The position numbers and the translations under genes are program-made. The notes under the pieces are model-generated. The model saw only the letters and a list, made by a program, of their open reading frames with translations, was not told the DNA's origin and searched no databases. Positions 54,882 to 64,000 of a stretch of 64,000 nt of DNA are shown piece by piece (position 1 is the first letter of the stretch; each line of letters opens with the position of its first letter). This DNA is from Pseudomonadota bacterium (GTDB taxonomy: Bacteria > Pseudomonadota > Gammaproteobacteria > Burkholderiales > Burkholderiaceae_E): assembly GCA_963204785.1 (NCBI GenBank), contig CAUJHG010000047.1, forward strand, positions 29,885-93,884, in the 5' to 3' direction.

Positions 54882-56030
54882 TCAGGGCTCGAAGCCCAGC
54901 GAACGGGCGATCAGGTTGCGCTGGATCTCGCTGGTGCCCTCGCCGATCACGTAGACGAAGGCATCGCGGTGGATGCGCCCGACCGGGTAATCGCGCATGA
55001 TCCCCGCGCCACCCAGGATGCGGATCGCGCTCTCGCTGACCCGCAGCGCGGTCTCGCTGGCCACCAGCTTGACCTTCGAGGCCAGCGCGGTGTCCAGTTC
55101 GCCCTGGTCGACCTTCCAGGCGCCGTGGTAGACCAGCCACTTCGCCGCCTCGATGTCGGCGGCCATGTCGGCGAGCTTGTGGGCGATCGCCTGGTAGTCG
55201 CCGACGCGCCTGCCGGCGACGATCCGCTCGGCAGCGTAGGCGCGAGCCGCGTCGAAGGCCCCTCGCGCCATCCCCAGCGCGTTGGCCGCCACGCCGACCC
55301 GGTTCTCGCTGAGCGACTCGAGGATCAGCGGATAGGTTCCGGTGCGCCCCCCGAGCAGGCAGTCGTCGGGCACGAAGGCATCCTCGATGTGGATCAGCCC
55401 TGTCTCCGAGCAGCGGATGCCTTCCTTCTTCAGCTTCGTGATCGAAAAGCCCGGATTGGGCAGCTCGACGATGAACAGGCTGATCGCGCCGGGCTTCAGT
55501 TCCGGGCTGGTGCGGGCGGCCACCAGCAGGTAGTCGGCGATCGGCGCGTTGGTGATGTAGGTCTTGCTGCCGTTCAGCCGCCAGCCGCCGTCGACCCTGG
55601 TCGCGCGGGTGCGCAGCGCGCGAATGTTGGAGCCGCCATCGGGTTCGCTCAGACCGAAGCCCGCGATCAGCCGCCCGGCAAGCGCCGGGCGCAGGAAGCG
55701 TTCCTTCTGAACCTCGGTGCCCGCCTTCCAGATCGGCCAGGTGCCCAGGTGCGCGTGGGCCGACCAGCTCGACGCCACCCCCTGGCAGACCGCGCTCATC
55801 TCCTCGCGCAGGATGCAGTCGGCGACCTTGTCCATTCCGCTGCCGCCGTCGGCCTGCGGGTAGCGGGCGCCCAGCAGCCCGAGCTCGCCCCACATCCGGA
55901 ACAGCTCGCGCGGGAACACCTCGTCCTCCTCGGCCTGCACGACCCGCGGCGCGATCTCCTCCGAGCAGAAGCGCCGGATCGTGTCGCGCACGGCCTCGTG
56001 CTCAGGCGAGAAGCGGAAGTCCAGTCCCAT
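54882..56030 (-). CDS. acyl-CoA dehydrogenase
   Basis: The 382-residue flavoprotein is a full-length homotetrameric type: MGLDFRFSPEHEAVRDTIRR at the start, FGLSEPDGGSNIRALRTRA, NGSKTYITNAPIADYLLVAA and a C-terminal VIGEGTSEIQRNLIARSLGF where the catalytic Glu is present. The substrate is likely a medium or branched acyl-CoA. It is transcribed leftward, with the thiolase-like gene next (53 bases between), and is divergent from the DUF35 and CoA ligase genes. Together they look like a catabolic unit for one acyl chain. Confidence 0.9.
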   Translation of the reverse strand: MGLDFRFSPEHEAVRDTIRRFCSEEIAPRVVQAEEDEVFPRELFRMWGELGLLGARYPQADGGSGMDKVADCILREEMSAVCQGVASSWSAHAHLGTWPIWKAGTEVQKERFLRPALAGRLIAGFGLSEPDGGSNIRALRTRATRVDGGWRLNGSKTYITNAPIADYLLVAARTSPELKPGAISLFIVELPNPGFSITKLKKEGIRCSETGLIHIEDAFVPDDCLLGGRTGTYPLILESLSENRVGVAANALGMARGAFDAARAYAAERIVAGRRVGDYQAIAHKLADMAADIEAAKWLVYHGAWKVDQGELDTALASKVKLVASETALRVSESAIRILGGAGIMRDYPVGRIHRDAFVYVIGEGTSEIQRNLIARSLGFEP

Positions 56031-56139
56031 CCCATCCTCCCCGTTCGCCGCCAGGCGCAGGCGCCGGTGCCCTGCGCCCTTGCGCGGTCATCGTCTCTCC
56101 CCGGGGCCCTGCATGTCCGCATGCGTTTCGGGCCGACGA

Positions 56140-56169
56140 TTGACGCGCCATCCGCACGATGCCTAGACT
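56140..56169 (+). promoter_or_regulatory. good sigma-70 promoter for the DUF35-CoA ligase pair
   Basis: TTGACG (56140-56145), 18 bases, TAGACT (56164-56169) matches the consensus 5/6 and 4/6. Transcription would begin about 120 bases before the DUF35 ATG. Confidence 0.6.
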
Positions 56170-56296
56170 CCATCCGCAGCGCGAGCATTATTGGTCATGG
56201 GGAACCCCGCAGCAAGCACGGACGGGGCAGACACCGTCCGGTCGCGCCGGCTGCAGCCGCTGCCGCATCCCTCGATCCCCCCAGGAGCCAGCCGAG

Positions 56297-56716
56297 ATGA
56301 CGACCCCGGGCAGCCCTCCGAAACCGCCCATCCCCGTCGCGCACCCCGACACCGCCGCCTTCTGGGACGGGGCCGCGCGTGGCGAACTGCTGTACCAGCG
56401 CTGCAGCGCCTGCGAGCATGTCCAGTTCCCGCCCCGGCGCCACTGCGCACACTGCCAGACCGGCGAACCCGCCTGGCTTCGCTCGGCGGGCAAGGGCGCG
56501 GTGCACACCTTCACCACGGTGCACCGTGCGCCCACCGCAGCCTTCAAGGACGACGTGCCCTACACCATTGCCCTGGTCGACTTCGACGAGGGCTTCCGGA
56601 TGATGATGAACGTCCTCGACTGCCCGCCGCAGGAGGTGGAAATCGGTGCGCGGGTCCGCGTCGTGTTCCGCCCGCATGGTGATGCGATGCTGCCGCAGGC
56701 CGAGCTCGACCGCTGA
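56297..56716 (+). CDS. DUF35 Zn-ribbon/OB-fold protein
   Basis: The 139-residue protein has a rubredoxin-like zinc ribbon (CSACEHVQFPPRRHCAHC, about 41-58) and an OB-fold (GAVHTFTTVHRAPTAAFKDD and later). DUF35 proteins are accessory partners of thiolase-like enzymes, where they bind the acyl-CoA and activate aldol or thiolytic cleavage. The thiolase-like protein at 53678-54829 is the obvious partner. The ATG has AGGAG about ten bases upstream; the longer frame to the left has no support. It lies 115 bases before a CoA ligase gene. Confidence 0.87.
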   Translation: MTTPGSPPKPPIPVAHPDTAAFWDGAARGELLYQRCSACEHVQFPPRRHCAHCQTGEPAWLRSAGKGAVHTFTTVHRAPTAAFKDDVPYTIALVDFDEGFRMMMNVLDCPPQEVEIGARVRVVFRPHGDAMLPQAELDR

Positions 56717-56831
56717 GCGCACGCCACACCCGGGCAACGCTTTCGGACCCGACCGAGGGCATGCCCGATTGACGCCACCGCGGGCCTCGCTCACCCTTGG
56801 CCGGCCGATCCAGCCAGCAAGGGACCCCTCG

Positions 56832-58478
56832 ATGAGCCTGCAGGGCCTGATGATGGACGTGCCGCTGACGATCTCCTCGATCATCAGGCACGCCGCCAAG
56901 TACCACGCCGACACCGAGATCGTCGCCCGCACGATCGAAGGCGACCTCTTCCGCTACGACTACGGCCGCGCCTACGCGCGGATCCAGCGGCTCGCGAGCG
57001 CGATCACCGGCCAGCTCGGCGCCCGCCCCGGCGACCGGGTGGGCAGCCTCGCGTGGAACACGCACCGCCAGTTCGAGATGTTCTACGGCGTCAGCGGCAC
57101 CGGCGCGGTGCTGCACACGATCAACCCGCGGCTGTTCCCGGACCAGCTCGTCTACATCATCAACCACGCCGAGGACCGCTTCCTCTTCGTCGATGCGCTG
57201 ACGCTGCCGCTGGCCGAGCAGATCGCGCCGCGCCTGGGCACGGTCGAAGCCTTCGTGATGATGAGCGATCGCGCGCACATGCCTGCGAGCACCACGCTGC
57301 CCAGGCTGCTCTGCTACGAGGACCTGCTCGACGCCGCCGAGCCTGCCTACGACTGGCCCGTGCTCGACGAGCGCAGCGCCTCGACGATCTGCTACACCTC
57401 GGGCACGACCGGCAACCCGAAGGGCGTGGTCTATTCGCACCGCTCCGCAGTGCTGGTGACGATGATGTACCTGGGCTTCGTCACGATGAAGGCCGACAAC
57501 GGCGCGCGCCAGACGCTGATGCCCATGGCGCCGATGTTCCACGGCAACGCCTGGCAGTTCCCCTACCTCGCGCCGATGACCGGCAGCCGGCTGGTGCTGC
57601 CGGGGCGCAACTACGAGCCCGACAAGCTCTACGAACTGCTCGAAGGCGAGAAGGTCACGCTCACCTGCGGCGTCCCCACCTTCTGGCTGATCATCCTCGA
57701 CTGGCTCAAGCGCACCGGCAATCGCTTCACGACGCTGCGCGCATCGCTGTCGAGCGGCTCGTCGGTGCCGCGTTCGCTGATGGAGACGATGGAGCGCGAC
57801 TACGGCGTGCAGATCATGCAGGCCTGGGGCATGACCGAGGTGCTCGCAGGCAGCAGCCCCATGGCGCCGCCCGGAAGCGCCGAGCTGTCCTTCGAGCAGC
57901 GCATCGATGCGCGAATGAAGTCCGGCAACGCGGTGTGGGGCGTCGAGTACCGGCTGGTCGACGACGCGGGCCACGAACTGCCCCAGGACGGGAAGTCGTA
58001 CGGGCACCTGCGCATCCGCGCCCCCTGGGCCGCCAGCGCCTATTTCAAGAACGAAGGCGGCTCGGCAGTCGACGGGCAGGGCTGGATGCAGACCGGCGAC
58101 ATCGCGAGCATCTCTCCAGCCGGACAGATCCTCCTGACCGACCGCTCCAAGGACGTGATCAAGTCCGGCGGCGAGTGGATCAGCTCGATCGAGATCGAGA
58201 ACATCGCCATCGGGCATCCGGCAGTGATGCAAGCGGCGGTGATCGGCGTGTCACACCCGAAGTGGCAGGAGCGGCCGCTGCTGGTCGTGGTTGCGCGCGA
58301 CGGCCATCAGGTGAGCCCCGAGGAGCTGCTCGCGTTCCTGAAGGGGAAGATCGCGGACTGGTGGATGCCGGACGACGCCGTGGTGATCGACGCCCTGCCG
58401 ATGACGGGCACCGGCAAGGTGCACAAGCTGACGCTGCGGGAGCGGTTCAAGGACTACGTGCTTCCCGGGCTTCGCTGA
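56832..58478 (+). CDS. long-chain acyl-CoA synthetase (AMP-forming)
   Basis: The enzyme activates a carboxylic acid to its CoA thioester with ATP. The 548-residue ANL-superfamily member has STICYTSGTTGNPKGVVYSH (P-loop, about 190-209), the linker-type YDYGRAYAR near the start, QAWGMTEVLAGSSPMAP, WMQTGDIASISPAGQILLTD and TGTGKVHKLTLRERF with the C-terminal catalytic Lys. It resembles medium/long-chain fatty-acid CoA ligases. The ATG is preceded by AAGGG. It follows DUF35 on the same strand. Confidence 0.92.
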   Translation: MSLQGLMMDVPLTISSIIRHAAKYHADTEIVARTIEGDLFRYDYGRAYARIQRLASAITGQLGARPGDRVGSLAWNTHRQFEMFYGVSGTGAVLHTINPRLFPDQLVYIINHAEDRFLFVDALTLPLAEQIAPRLGTVEAFVMMSDRAHMPASTTLPRLLCYEDLLDAAEPAYDWPVLDERSASTICYTSGTTGNPKGVVYSHRSAVLVTMMYLGFVTMKADNGARQTLMPMAPMFHGNAWQFPYLAPMTGSRLVLPGRNYEPDKLYELLEGEKVTLTCGVPTFWLIILDWLKRTGNRFTTLRASLSSGSSVPRSLMETMERDYGVQIMQAWGMTEVLAGSSPMAPPGSAELSFEQRIDARMKSGNAVWGVEYRLVDDAGHELPQDGKSYGHLRIRAPWAASAYFKNEGGSAVDGQGWMQTGDIASISPAGQILLTDRSKDVIKSGGEWISSIEIENIAIGHPAVMQAAVIGVSHPKWQERPLLVVVARDGHQVSPEELLAFLKGKIADWWMPDDAVVIDALPMTGTGKVHKLTLRERFKDYVLPGLR

Positions 58479-58564
58479 GCGCCGCTGCGCATCCGCCCCG
58501 GCAGGACGAAGCGGGCGGCTGCGCCAGACGCCAGCCCAAGCCCGGCGCCGGCAGCAACGGGCCT

Positions 58565-59029
58565 TCACTCGAACAGGCTGCGGCGTCCGAAGCGCGGATC
58601 CTCCTCGCCCACCTGCTTCAGGATGCCGCTGGAGCGCAGCACCGGCGCCCCGTCCAGGCTCAGCGTCCCCTGGGCGAAGACCAGGCTGCGCGTGGTGCGC
58701 AGGATCTGCACGCGCCCCTCGAGCCAGCTCCCGGCGGGCGGAGGCGCGAGGAAGTCGTGGGTCAGGCTGACGGTGGTCATGTAGCGCCGGATGCCGGACT
58801 GCGTGTTCGCGCCGAGCAGCAGCAGCATGTCGGCCAGCGTCATCAGCATGCCTCCGTGGCAGGTGCCGCCCGGGTTGCAGTGACGCGGCTCGACCCTGAA
58901 GCCGAGCACGAAGTCCTCGCCGTCGAGCCGCCCGTACAGCGGGCCGACGAGGTCGAGATACGGGTTGGACTGGAAGCGCACCGGCCTGAAGCCGACGGGA
59001 ATCGATGGGTCAGCGGTTTCGATGGTCAT
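58565..59029 (-). CDS. PaaI-type hot-dog thioesterase
   Basis: The 154-residue protein has the hot-dog core RHCNPGGTCHGGMLMTLADM (about 49-68), the helix with the thioesterase Asp region, and SLTHDFLAPPPAGSWLEGRV, all typical of PaaI/YbgC-like acyl-CoA thioesterases. It could release CoA from stalled intermediates of the adjacent acyl-CoA region; the substrate is unknown. The ATG at 59029 defines the family length; the 336-codon frame it sits in is not real. It is convergent with the CoA ligase. Confidence 0.9.
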   Translation of the reverse strand: MTIETADPSIPVGFRPVRFQSNPYLDLVGPLYGRLDGEDFVLGFRVEPRHCNPGGTCHGGMLMTLADMLLLLGANTQSGIRRYMTTVSLTHDFLAPPPAGSWLEGRVQILRTTRSLVFAQGTLSLDGAPVLRSSGILKQVGEEDPRFGRRSLFE

Positions 59030-59103
59030 GCGGCAATGCTCGCCCGGCCGGTCCGCGCTGTCCAGACGGGAGCGGACCGATTCCCGCGCGCTGCGCAAAG
59101 CGG

Positions 59104-59682
59104 CTAGGCGAAGGGCCTGACCCCGATCAGCGGAGCGTGCAGCCAGAAGGCGAAGACCCCCGCGGCAACGAGACCCGCGACGATCGCGCTCAGGTCGCCT
59201 GCGAGCGAGCCCGGCGGTGCGCGCGTGCCTGCAGCGCGGTCGCGCGCTCGCGCGGCACGGAAGTCCAGCAGTGCCCAGCCCAGGAAGCTGCCGAAGAGCA
59301 CCAGGTCGGCCAGCCTGCCGTTGGACATGAGGTGCGCGAACGCCCAGAGCGCGACGCCCGCCACCATCGGATGCCCGACCGCCCTGCGGATGCGGTTGCG
59401 CGGCACGTAGGCAGCCGCCAGCAGCACGAAGGCCACCAGGTTGAGCAGGGACGACAGGTGCGGCGCCCACGACGGCGTCGACCAGAGCTCGACCGGCACC
59501 GCGCGCGTCTGGCCGTAGCCCAGGATCAGCAGCGCGAGCCCCGCGAACGAAACCAGCGAGTACGCCCGCTTCCACGCCGCAGGGCCGATGCGCGCGATGC
59601 AGCGGCGGCGCCAGGGTTCGCCGAAGATGCGCACCGAGTGCGTCCCGAGGAAGACGACCAGGCCCAGCACGAGGATGCTCAT
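59104..59682 (-). CDS. NnrU family protein
   Basis: The 192-residue membrane protein has about six helices and starts MSILVLGLVVFLGTHSVRIF, with the NnrU-like block NRIRRAVGHPMVAGVALWAF and ADLVLFGSFLGWALLDFRAA. NnrU is required for nitrite/nitric-oxide reduction in some denitrifiers, though the mechanism is unknown, and relatives act in carotenoid isomerisation. No denitrification genes are nearby, so the role here is unclear. The ATG at 59682 has GAG-rich sequence upstream. Confidence 0.88.
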   Translation of the reverse strand: MSILVLGLVVFLGTHSVRIFGEPWRRRCIARIGPAAWKRAYSLVSFAGLALLILGYGQTRAVPVELWSTPSWAPHLSSLLNLVAFVLLAAAYVPRNRIRRAVGHPMVAGVALWAFAHLMSNGRLADLVLFGSFLGWALLDFRAARARDRAAGTRAPPGSLAGDLSAIVAGLVAAGVFAFWLHAPLIGVRPFA

Positions 59683-59767
59683 CGAATCCGCTCCCGATCG
59701 GGCGGCGCGCAGGCCTGGCGCGGCCGCGTCGTCCGTACCCACGAAACCATGGAATCGCCCGCGCCGC

Positions 59768-61264
59768 TCAGGCCTGCGCGGCGAGTTCGTCGCGCAGCAC
59801 CCGCTTGAGCACCTTGCCCGATGGATTGCGCGGCAGCGCGTCGCGCAGCACCAGTGCGCGGGGCAGCTTGAACGCCGCGAGCCGCGCGCGACAATGCGTC
59901 CTCACCTGCTCCAGGTCCAGCGTCGCCCCGCCGCGTGGCACCACCACCGCCACGACTCGCTCGCCCCAGCGCGCGTCCGGCAGGCCGATCACCGCGCATT
60001 CTGCCACCTGCGGGATCTCGTAGAGCACACGCTCGACCTCGGAAGACGCGATGTTCTCCCCGCCGCTGATGATCATGTCCTTGCGGCGATCGGTCAGGTA
60101 GAGGAAGCCCTCCTCGTCGAGCCGCCCCACGTCACCGCTGCGGAACCAGTCCCCGAAGAAGCTCGCCGCGGTCCGCTCCGGGTCCTTCCAGTAGCCGCGC
60201 GTGACCTTCGGGCCGCGCAGGCAGATCTCCCCCTCGACGCCCGGCGGGAGCGCCGCCCCGCTCGCGTCGCGGATCGAGACCTCGACGTGTGCGAGCGCGC
60301 GTCCCGTCGAGCCGATCTTCTCGAGTTCGCGCCCCGGCTCCATCATCGTGTCGCCGCCGCAGGTCTCGGTCAGTCCGTAGGCGTCGATGTAGCGGGCGCG
60401 CGGGAAGAGCCCGGAGAATTCCCGGATCCGCGACTCCGGGGTGCGCTCACCGCCGCCGATGCACCAGCGCAGGCTGGAGAGGTCGAAGCGGTCGCGCCCC
60501 TCGTGCGCGAGCAGGCGCCCGAGCATCACCGGGGCAAGCCAGGCTCCGGTCACCGCCTCGCGCTCGATCGCCGCGAGGGCCTCGTCGGGATCGAAGTCGC
60601 GCAGCACCACCAGGGCCCCGCCGACCAGCAGCGCTGCGACGCCGGGCAGGTCGAAGGCGCCGACGTGATGGAGCGGCCCCGCCACCAGCACGCGATCCGC
60701 CGCGCCCAGGCCGAGTTCGACGACCTGGTCCCAGCACTTCCAGTGGAAGTTGCCGTAGACGTGCACCACCCCCTTCGGACGATCGGTGGTCCCCGAGGTG
60801 TACATCAGGCGGAAGACATCGTCGGGGGTGCGTCGGGTCGCCCCGGTTCGCACGCTGTCGGAGGTCAGCGAACGGGTGTCGCGCTGCGCCGCTTCGTCGA
60901 GCACGACGACTCCGGGCGACAGCCCCTCGGCGAGCCCGGCGAATTCCTCGTCGACGAACAGCAGCGCCGCGCCGGCGTGCCCGACGATGTAGGCGACCTC
61001 GTCGGCGGCGAGCCGGAAGTTGATCGGCAGGAAGATCGCGCCGACGTGGCTCACCGCGTAGGCGATCTCGAGGAAGGCGGCGCTGTTCTTCATCAGCACC
61101 GCGACCACGTCGCCCGCACCGAGGCCACGCGCTTCGAGGAAACCTGCCATGGCCCGCAGCCGATCGTCGAACTCCCTGTAGGTGACCGGCTCGCTCCGGT
61201 ACACGAGCGCAGTGCGCTCCGGAGTGCGCAGGGCGTGGCGGCGGACGTGGGCGCTCAGGTTCAC
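59768..61264 (-). CDS. acyl-CoA synthetase (AMP-forming), class I ligase
   Basis: The 498-residue ANL ligase has the P-loop MYTSGTTDRPKGVVHVYGNF (about 151-170; Asp in place of the usual Gly), YGLTETCGGDTMMEPG, WFRSGDVGRLDEEGFLYLTD, and GENIASSEVERVL then NPSGKVLKRVLRDELAAQ with the catalytic Lys. It likely activates a medium-chain or aromatic carboxylic acid. The start is a GTG at 61264 with GGAGG eight bases upstream, which the longer frame (40 more Arg-rich residues) does not improve. The next gene on its right is groES, divergent. Confidence 0.89.
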   Translation of the reverse strand: MNLSAHVRRHALRTPERTALVYRSEPVTYREFDDRLRAMAGFLEARGLGAGDVVAVLMKNSAAFLEIAYAVSHVGAIFLPINFRLAADEVAYIVGHAGAALLFVDEEFAGLAEGLSPGVVVLDEAAQRDTRSLTSDSVRTGATRRTPDDVFRLMYTSGTTDRPKGVVHVYGNFHWKCWDQVVELGLGAADRVLVAGPLHHVGAFDLPGVAALLVGGALVVLRDFDPDEALAAIEREAVTGAWLAPVMLGRLLAHEGRDRFDLSSLRWCIGGGERTPESRIREFSGLFPRARYIDAYGLTETCGGDTMMEPGRELEKIGSTGRALAHVEVSIRDASGAALPPGVEGEICLRGPKVTRGYWKDPERTAASFFGDWFRSGDVGRLDEEGFLYLTDRRKDMIISGGENIASSEVERVLYEIPQVAECAVIGLPDARWGERVVAVVVPRGGATLDLEQVRTHCRARLAAFKLPRALVLRDALPRNPSGKVLKRVLRDELAAQA

Positions 61265-61440
61265 CAGGACGGCCTCCGGTTCGATGCGCGGGCGACGACT
61301 CCGGTCGGATCCTGCCTGCGCACGCGCGCGGGCGCAATCACCCGATACCCGCCGGGCGCCTGCTCGACGAGCCTTCCTTCGCACGCGCGCCGACGCAATG
61401 CGCGGGCGATCCGCCGCCCGTCGGCATGAAGCCCGGGGCC

Positions 61441-61469
61441 TTGAATTCCGGCGGCCGAAACCTTATCAT
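61441..61469 (+). promoter_or_regulatory. sigma-70-type groE promoter
   Basis: TTGAAT (61441-61446), 17 bases, TATCAT (61464-61469) is a good match. A sigma-32-like reading (CTTGAAT from 61440) overlaps it. Transcription would start within the CIRCE element. Confidence 0.65.
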
Positions 61470-61495
61470 TAGCACTCGCAGGCGATGAGTGCTAG
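61469..61495 (+). promoter_or_regulatory. CIRCE operator (HrcA binding site)
   Basis: TTAGCACTC (61469-61477), a 9-base spacer, GAGTGCTAG (61487-61495) is CIRCE with one mismatch at the last base. It overlaps the -10 and would let the HrcA repressor block groESL transcription except under heat stress. Confidence 0.93.
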
Positions 61496-61604
61496 CAACA
61501 CCGGCCCGGTGGGCTCACCCGGCGCCCGCCTGCGCCGGCCGCGTCAGCGGCCCCGATCCTCTCTACGAACCCTGTCTGATTTCAACCGCTTAGGAGCAAG
61601 CTTC

Positions 61605-61895
61605 ATGAAACTTCGTCCCCTGCACGACCGCGTGATCATCAAGCGCCTCGATTCCGAGCGCAAGACCGCGTCGGGCATCGTGATCCCCGACAACGCAGCC
61701 GAGAAGCCCGACCAGGGCGAGATCCTCGCGGTGGGCAACGGCAAGGTCGGCGACGACGGCAAGGTGCGTCCGCTGGGTGTGAAGGTCGGCGACAAGGTGC
61801 TCTTCGGCAAGTACAGCGGCCAGAGCGTCAAGGTCGACGGCGACGAACTCCTCGTGATGCGCGAGGAAGACATCATGGCTGTGGTCGAGGGCTGA
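61605..61895 (+). CDS. groES: co-chaperonin GroES
   Basis: GroES is the heptameric lid that caps GroEL during protein folding. The 96-residue protein starts [20 protein letters not shown] and has the mobile loop [18 protein letters not shown], then [14 protein letters not shown] and ends [10 protein letters not shown], the normal length. The chosen ATG has TTAGGAG upstream; the longer frame is an artefact. It is directly followed by groEL after 56 bases and controlled by CIRCE. Confidence 0.98.
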   Translation: MKLRPLHDRVIIKRLDSERKTASGIVIPDNAAEKPDQGEILAVGNGKVGDDGKVRPLGVKVGDKVLFGKYSGQSVKVDGDELLVMREEDIMAVVEG

Positions 61896-61948
61896 GCGCT
61901 CCGTCCGCACCCGATCGAACGAACAGCAGAGAATTCTCAGGAGTCTGA

Positions 61949-63592
<1,644 letters not shown>

Positions 63593-63925
63593 TTCCCTGC
63601 CGCTGACGGGCCGCCGCGAGGCGGTCCCGCAGCCATTGCAGTCCTCGGTGCTGCGCCGCCTCCCGGCGCCGCACCGGACCCGAAGGGCCCGCCTCGTGCG
63701 GGCCCTTCGCATTCCACGGAGCGCATGGGCGAGGATGGCGTTCGGGCGTCTTGCGCCGACGCGTGCCGTACGCGGGCAAAACGAGACAGCCCGGCGAAAG
63801 CCTGCGCTGCACGCTGCCGCAATCGGGCCTAGCATCCGCTCACCGACGACCCGCACGGTGCCGCTAGCAGGCTGTTGAAATTCGCAGCGCGACGCTCGCC
63901 ACGACCACCTCACGGAGAGGTTTCG
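63593..63925. other. intergenic region after groEL
   Basis: Nothing coding is supported. It contains the hairpin at 63681-63709 and, from 63870, sequence that looks like the end of an insertion sequence. Confidence 0.6.
63681..63709 (+). terminator. groESL terminator hairpin
   Basis: CGAAGGGCCCG (63681-63691) pairs perfectly over 11 bp with CGGGCCCTTCG (63699-63709) around a 7-base loop, 89 bases past the groEL stop. No T-run follows, but its strength and position suit a terminator. Confidence 0.7.
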
Positions 63926-64000
63926 ATGGCCTTTGAGCTGAAGCCGAGTGCTTCGCCAGGTCGTTTTGACGGGCGCAAGCCGCGCCCGCCGAGGTCTTGC
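63862..64000 (+). mobile_element. possible left end of an insertion sequence
   Basis: The stretch with GCAGGCTGTTGAAA (63867-63880) resembles terminal inverted repeats of several IS families, and it is followed after 45 bases by a new gene start with an unrelated product. The right end and any target duplication lie outside the window, so this remains a suggestion. Confidence 0.3.
63926..64000 (+). CDS. start of an unidentified gene, possibly a transposase
   Basis: An ATG with GGAGAGG five bases upstream opens a frame to the window edge: 25 residues beginning MAFELKPSASPGRFDGRKPR, basic and Pro-rich. This is not enough to assign a family. Its place right behind an IS-like end makes a transposase N-terminus plausible. 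Confidence 0.35.
   Translation, partial: MAFELKPSASPGRFDGRKPRPPRSC

Larger units (their letters stand above)
61265..61604 (+). other. 340-base upstream region of groES
   Basis: No gene is supported in this stretch. It holds the groE promoter, the CIRCE operator and the ribosome binding site AGGAG nine bases before the groES ATG. Confidence 0.7.

Noticed and set aside
59104..59682. A denitrification cluster based on NnrU
   Set aside because: No nir, nor or nos genes are in the window; NnrU alone is weak evidence.

Overview
The window is very G+C-rich and densely packed with genes on both strands. Its gene content points to the betaproteobacterial order Burkholderiales: a tkt-gap-pgk-pyk-fba sugar-phosphate cluster, purC-purE-purK followed by tsaC, DUF2868/DUF3482 and DUF1631 proteins, a BoxR-like regulator, and groES-groEL behind a CIRCE operator. 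The genus cannot be fixed from the sequence alone. I see no tRNA, rRNA, CRISPR array, phage or plasmid module.

Layout. 1-3 kb: an unidentified truncated gene, two TPM-domain proteins, lemA and msrA. 3-7 kb: glutaryl-CoA dehydrogenase, an MFS carrier, a MaoC hydratase and an XRE/shikimate-kinase-like regulator. 7-11 kb: tsaC, purK, purE and purC. 11-21 kb: a mixed block with hydroxypyruvate isomerase, a 31-codon ORF coupled to a DUF2868 membrane protein and a DUF3482 GTPase, a two-subunit acyl-CoA dehydrogenase, an SDR, an alpha/beta-hydrolase, a gamma-glutamyltransferase-like enzyme and DUF2853. 21.5-28.7 kb: fba, pyk, pgk, gap and tkt. 28.7-31.2 kb: a long, hairpin-rich leader before a fused AdoMet decarboxylase/aminopropyltransferase, then rsmE. 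31-34.5 kb: a barstar/RNase Sa-type pair and DUF1631. 34.6-49 kb: maeB, a large FAD/Fe-S oxidoreductase, an aminotransferase, a lytic transglycosylase, ubiD, a VanZ-like protein, dacB, hemN (with a possible FNR box) and uspA. 49-61 kb: Fe-ADH, msrB, serC-serA, then an acyl-CoA degradation region. 61.4-63.6 kb: groES-groEL. The right edge looks like the start of an insertion sequence.

How it fits together. The organism appears to be a heterotroph that activates and beta-oxidises many acyl-CoA substrates (four acyl-CoA dehydrogenase polypeptides besides GcdH, two CoA ligases, MaoC, a thiolase-like/DUF35 pair and hotdog thioesterase), and makes serine, purines and a triamine polyamine. HemN and NnrU hint at low-oxygen or nitrogen-oxide metabolism. 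The observations I find most worth follow-up are the structured leader of the spermidine-synthesis fusion, the small ORF coupled to the DUF2868/DUF3482 module, the RNase/barstar pair, and the diverged shikimate-kinase-like regulator.
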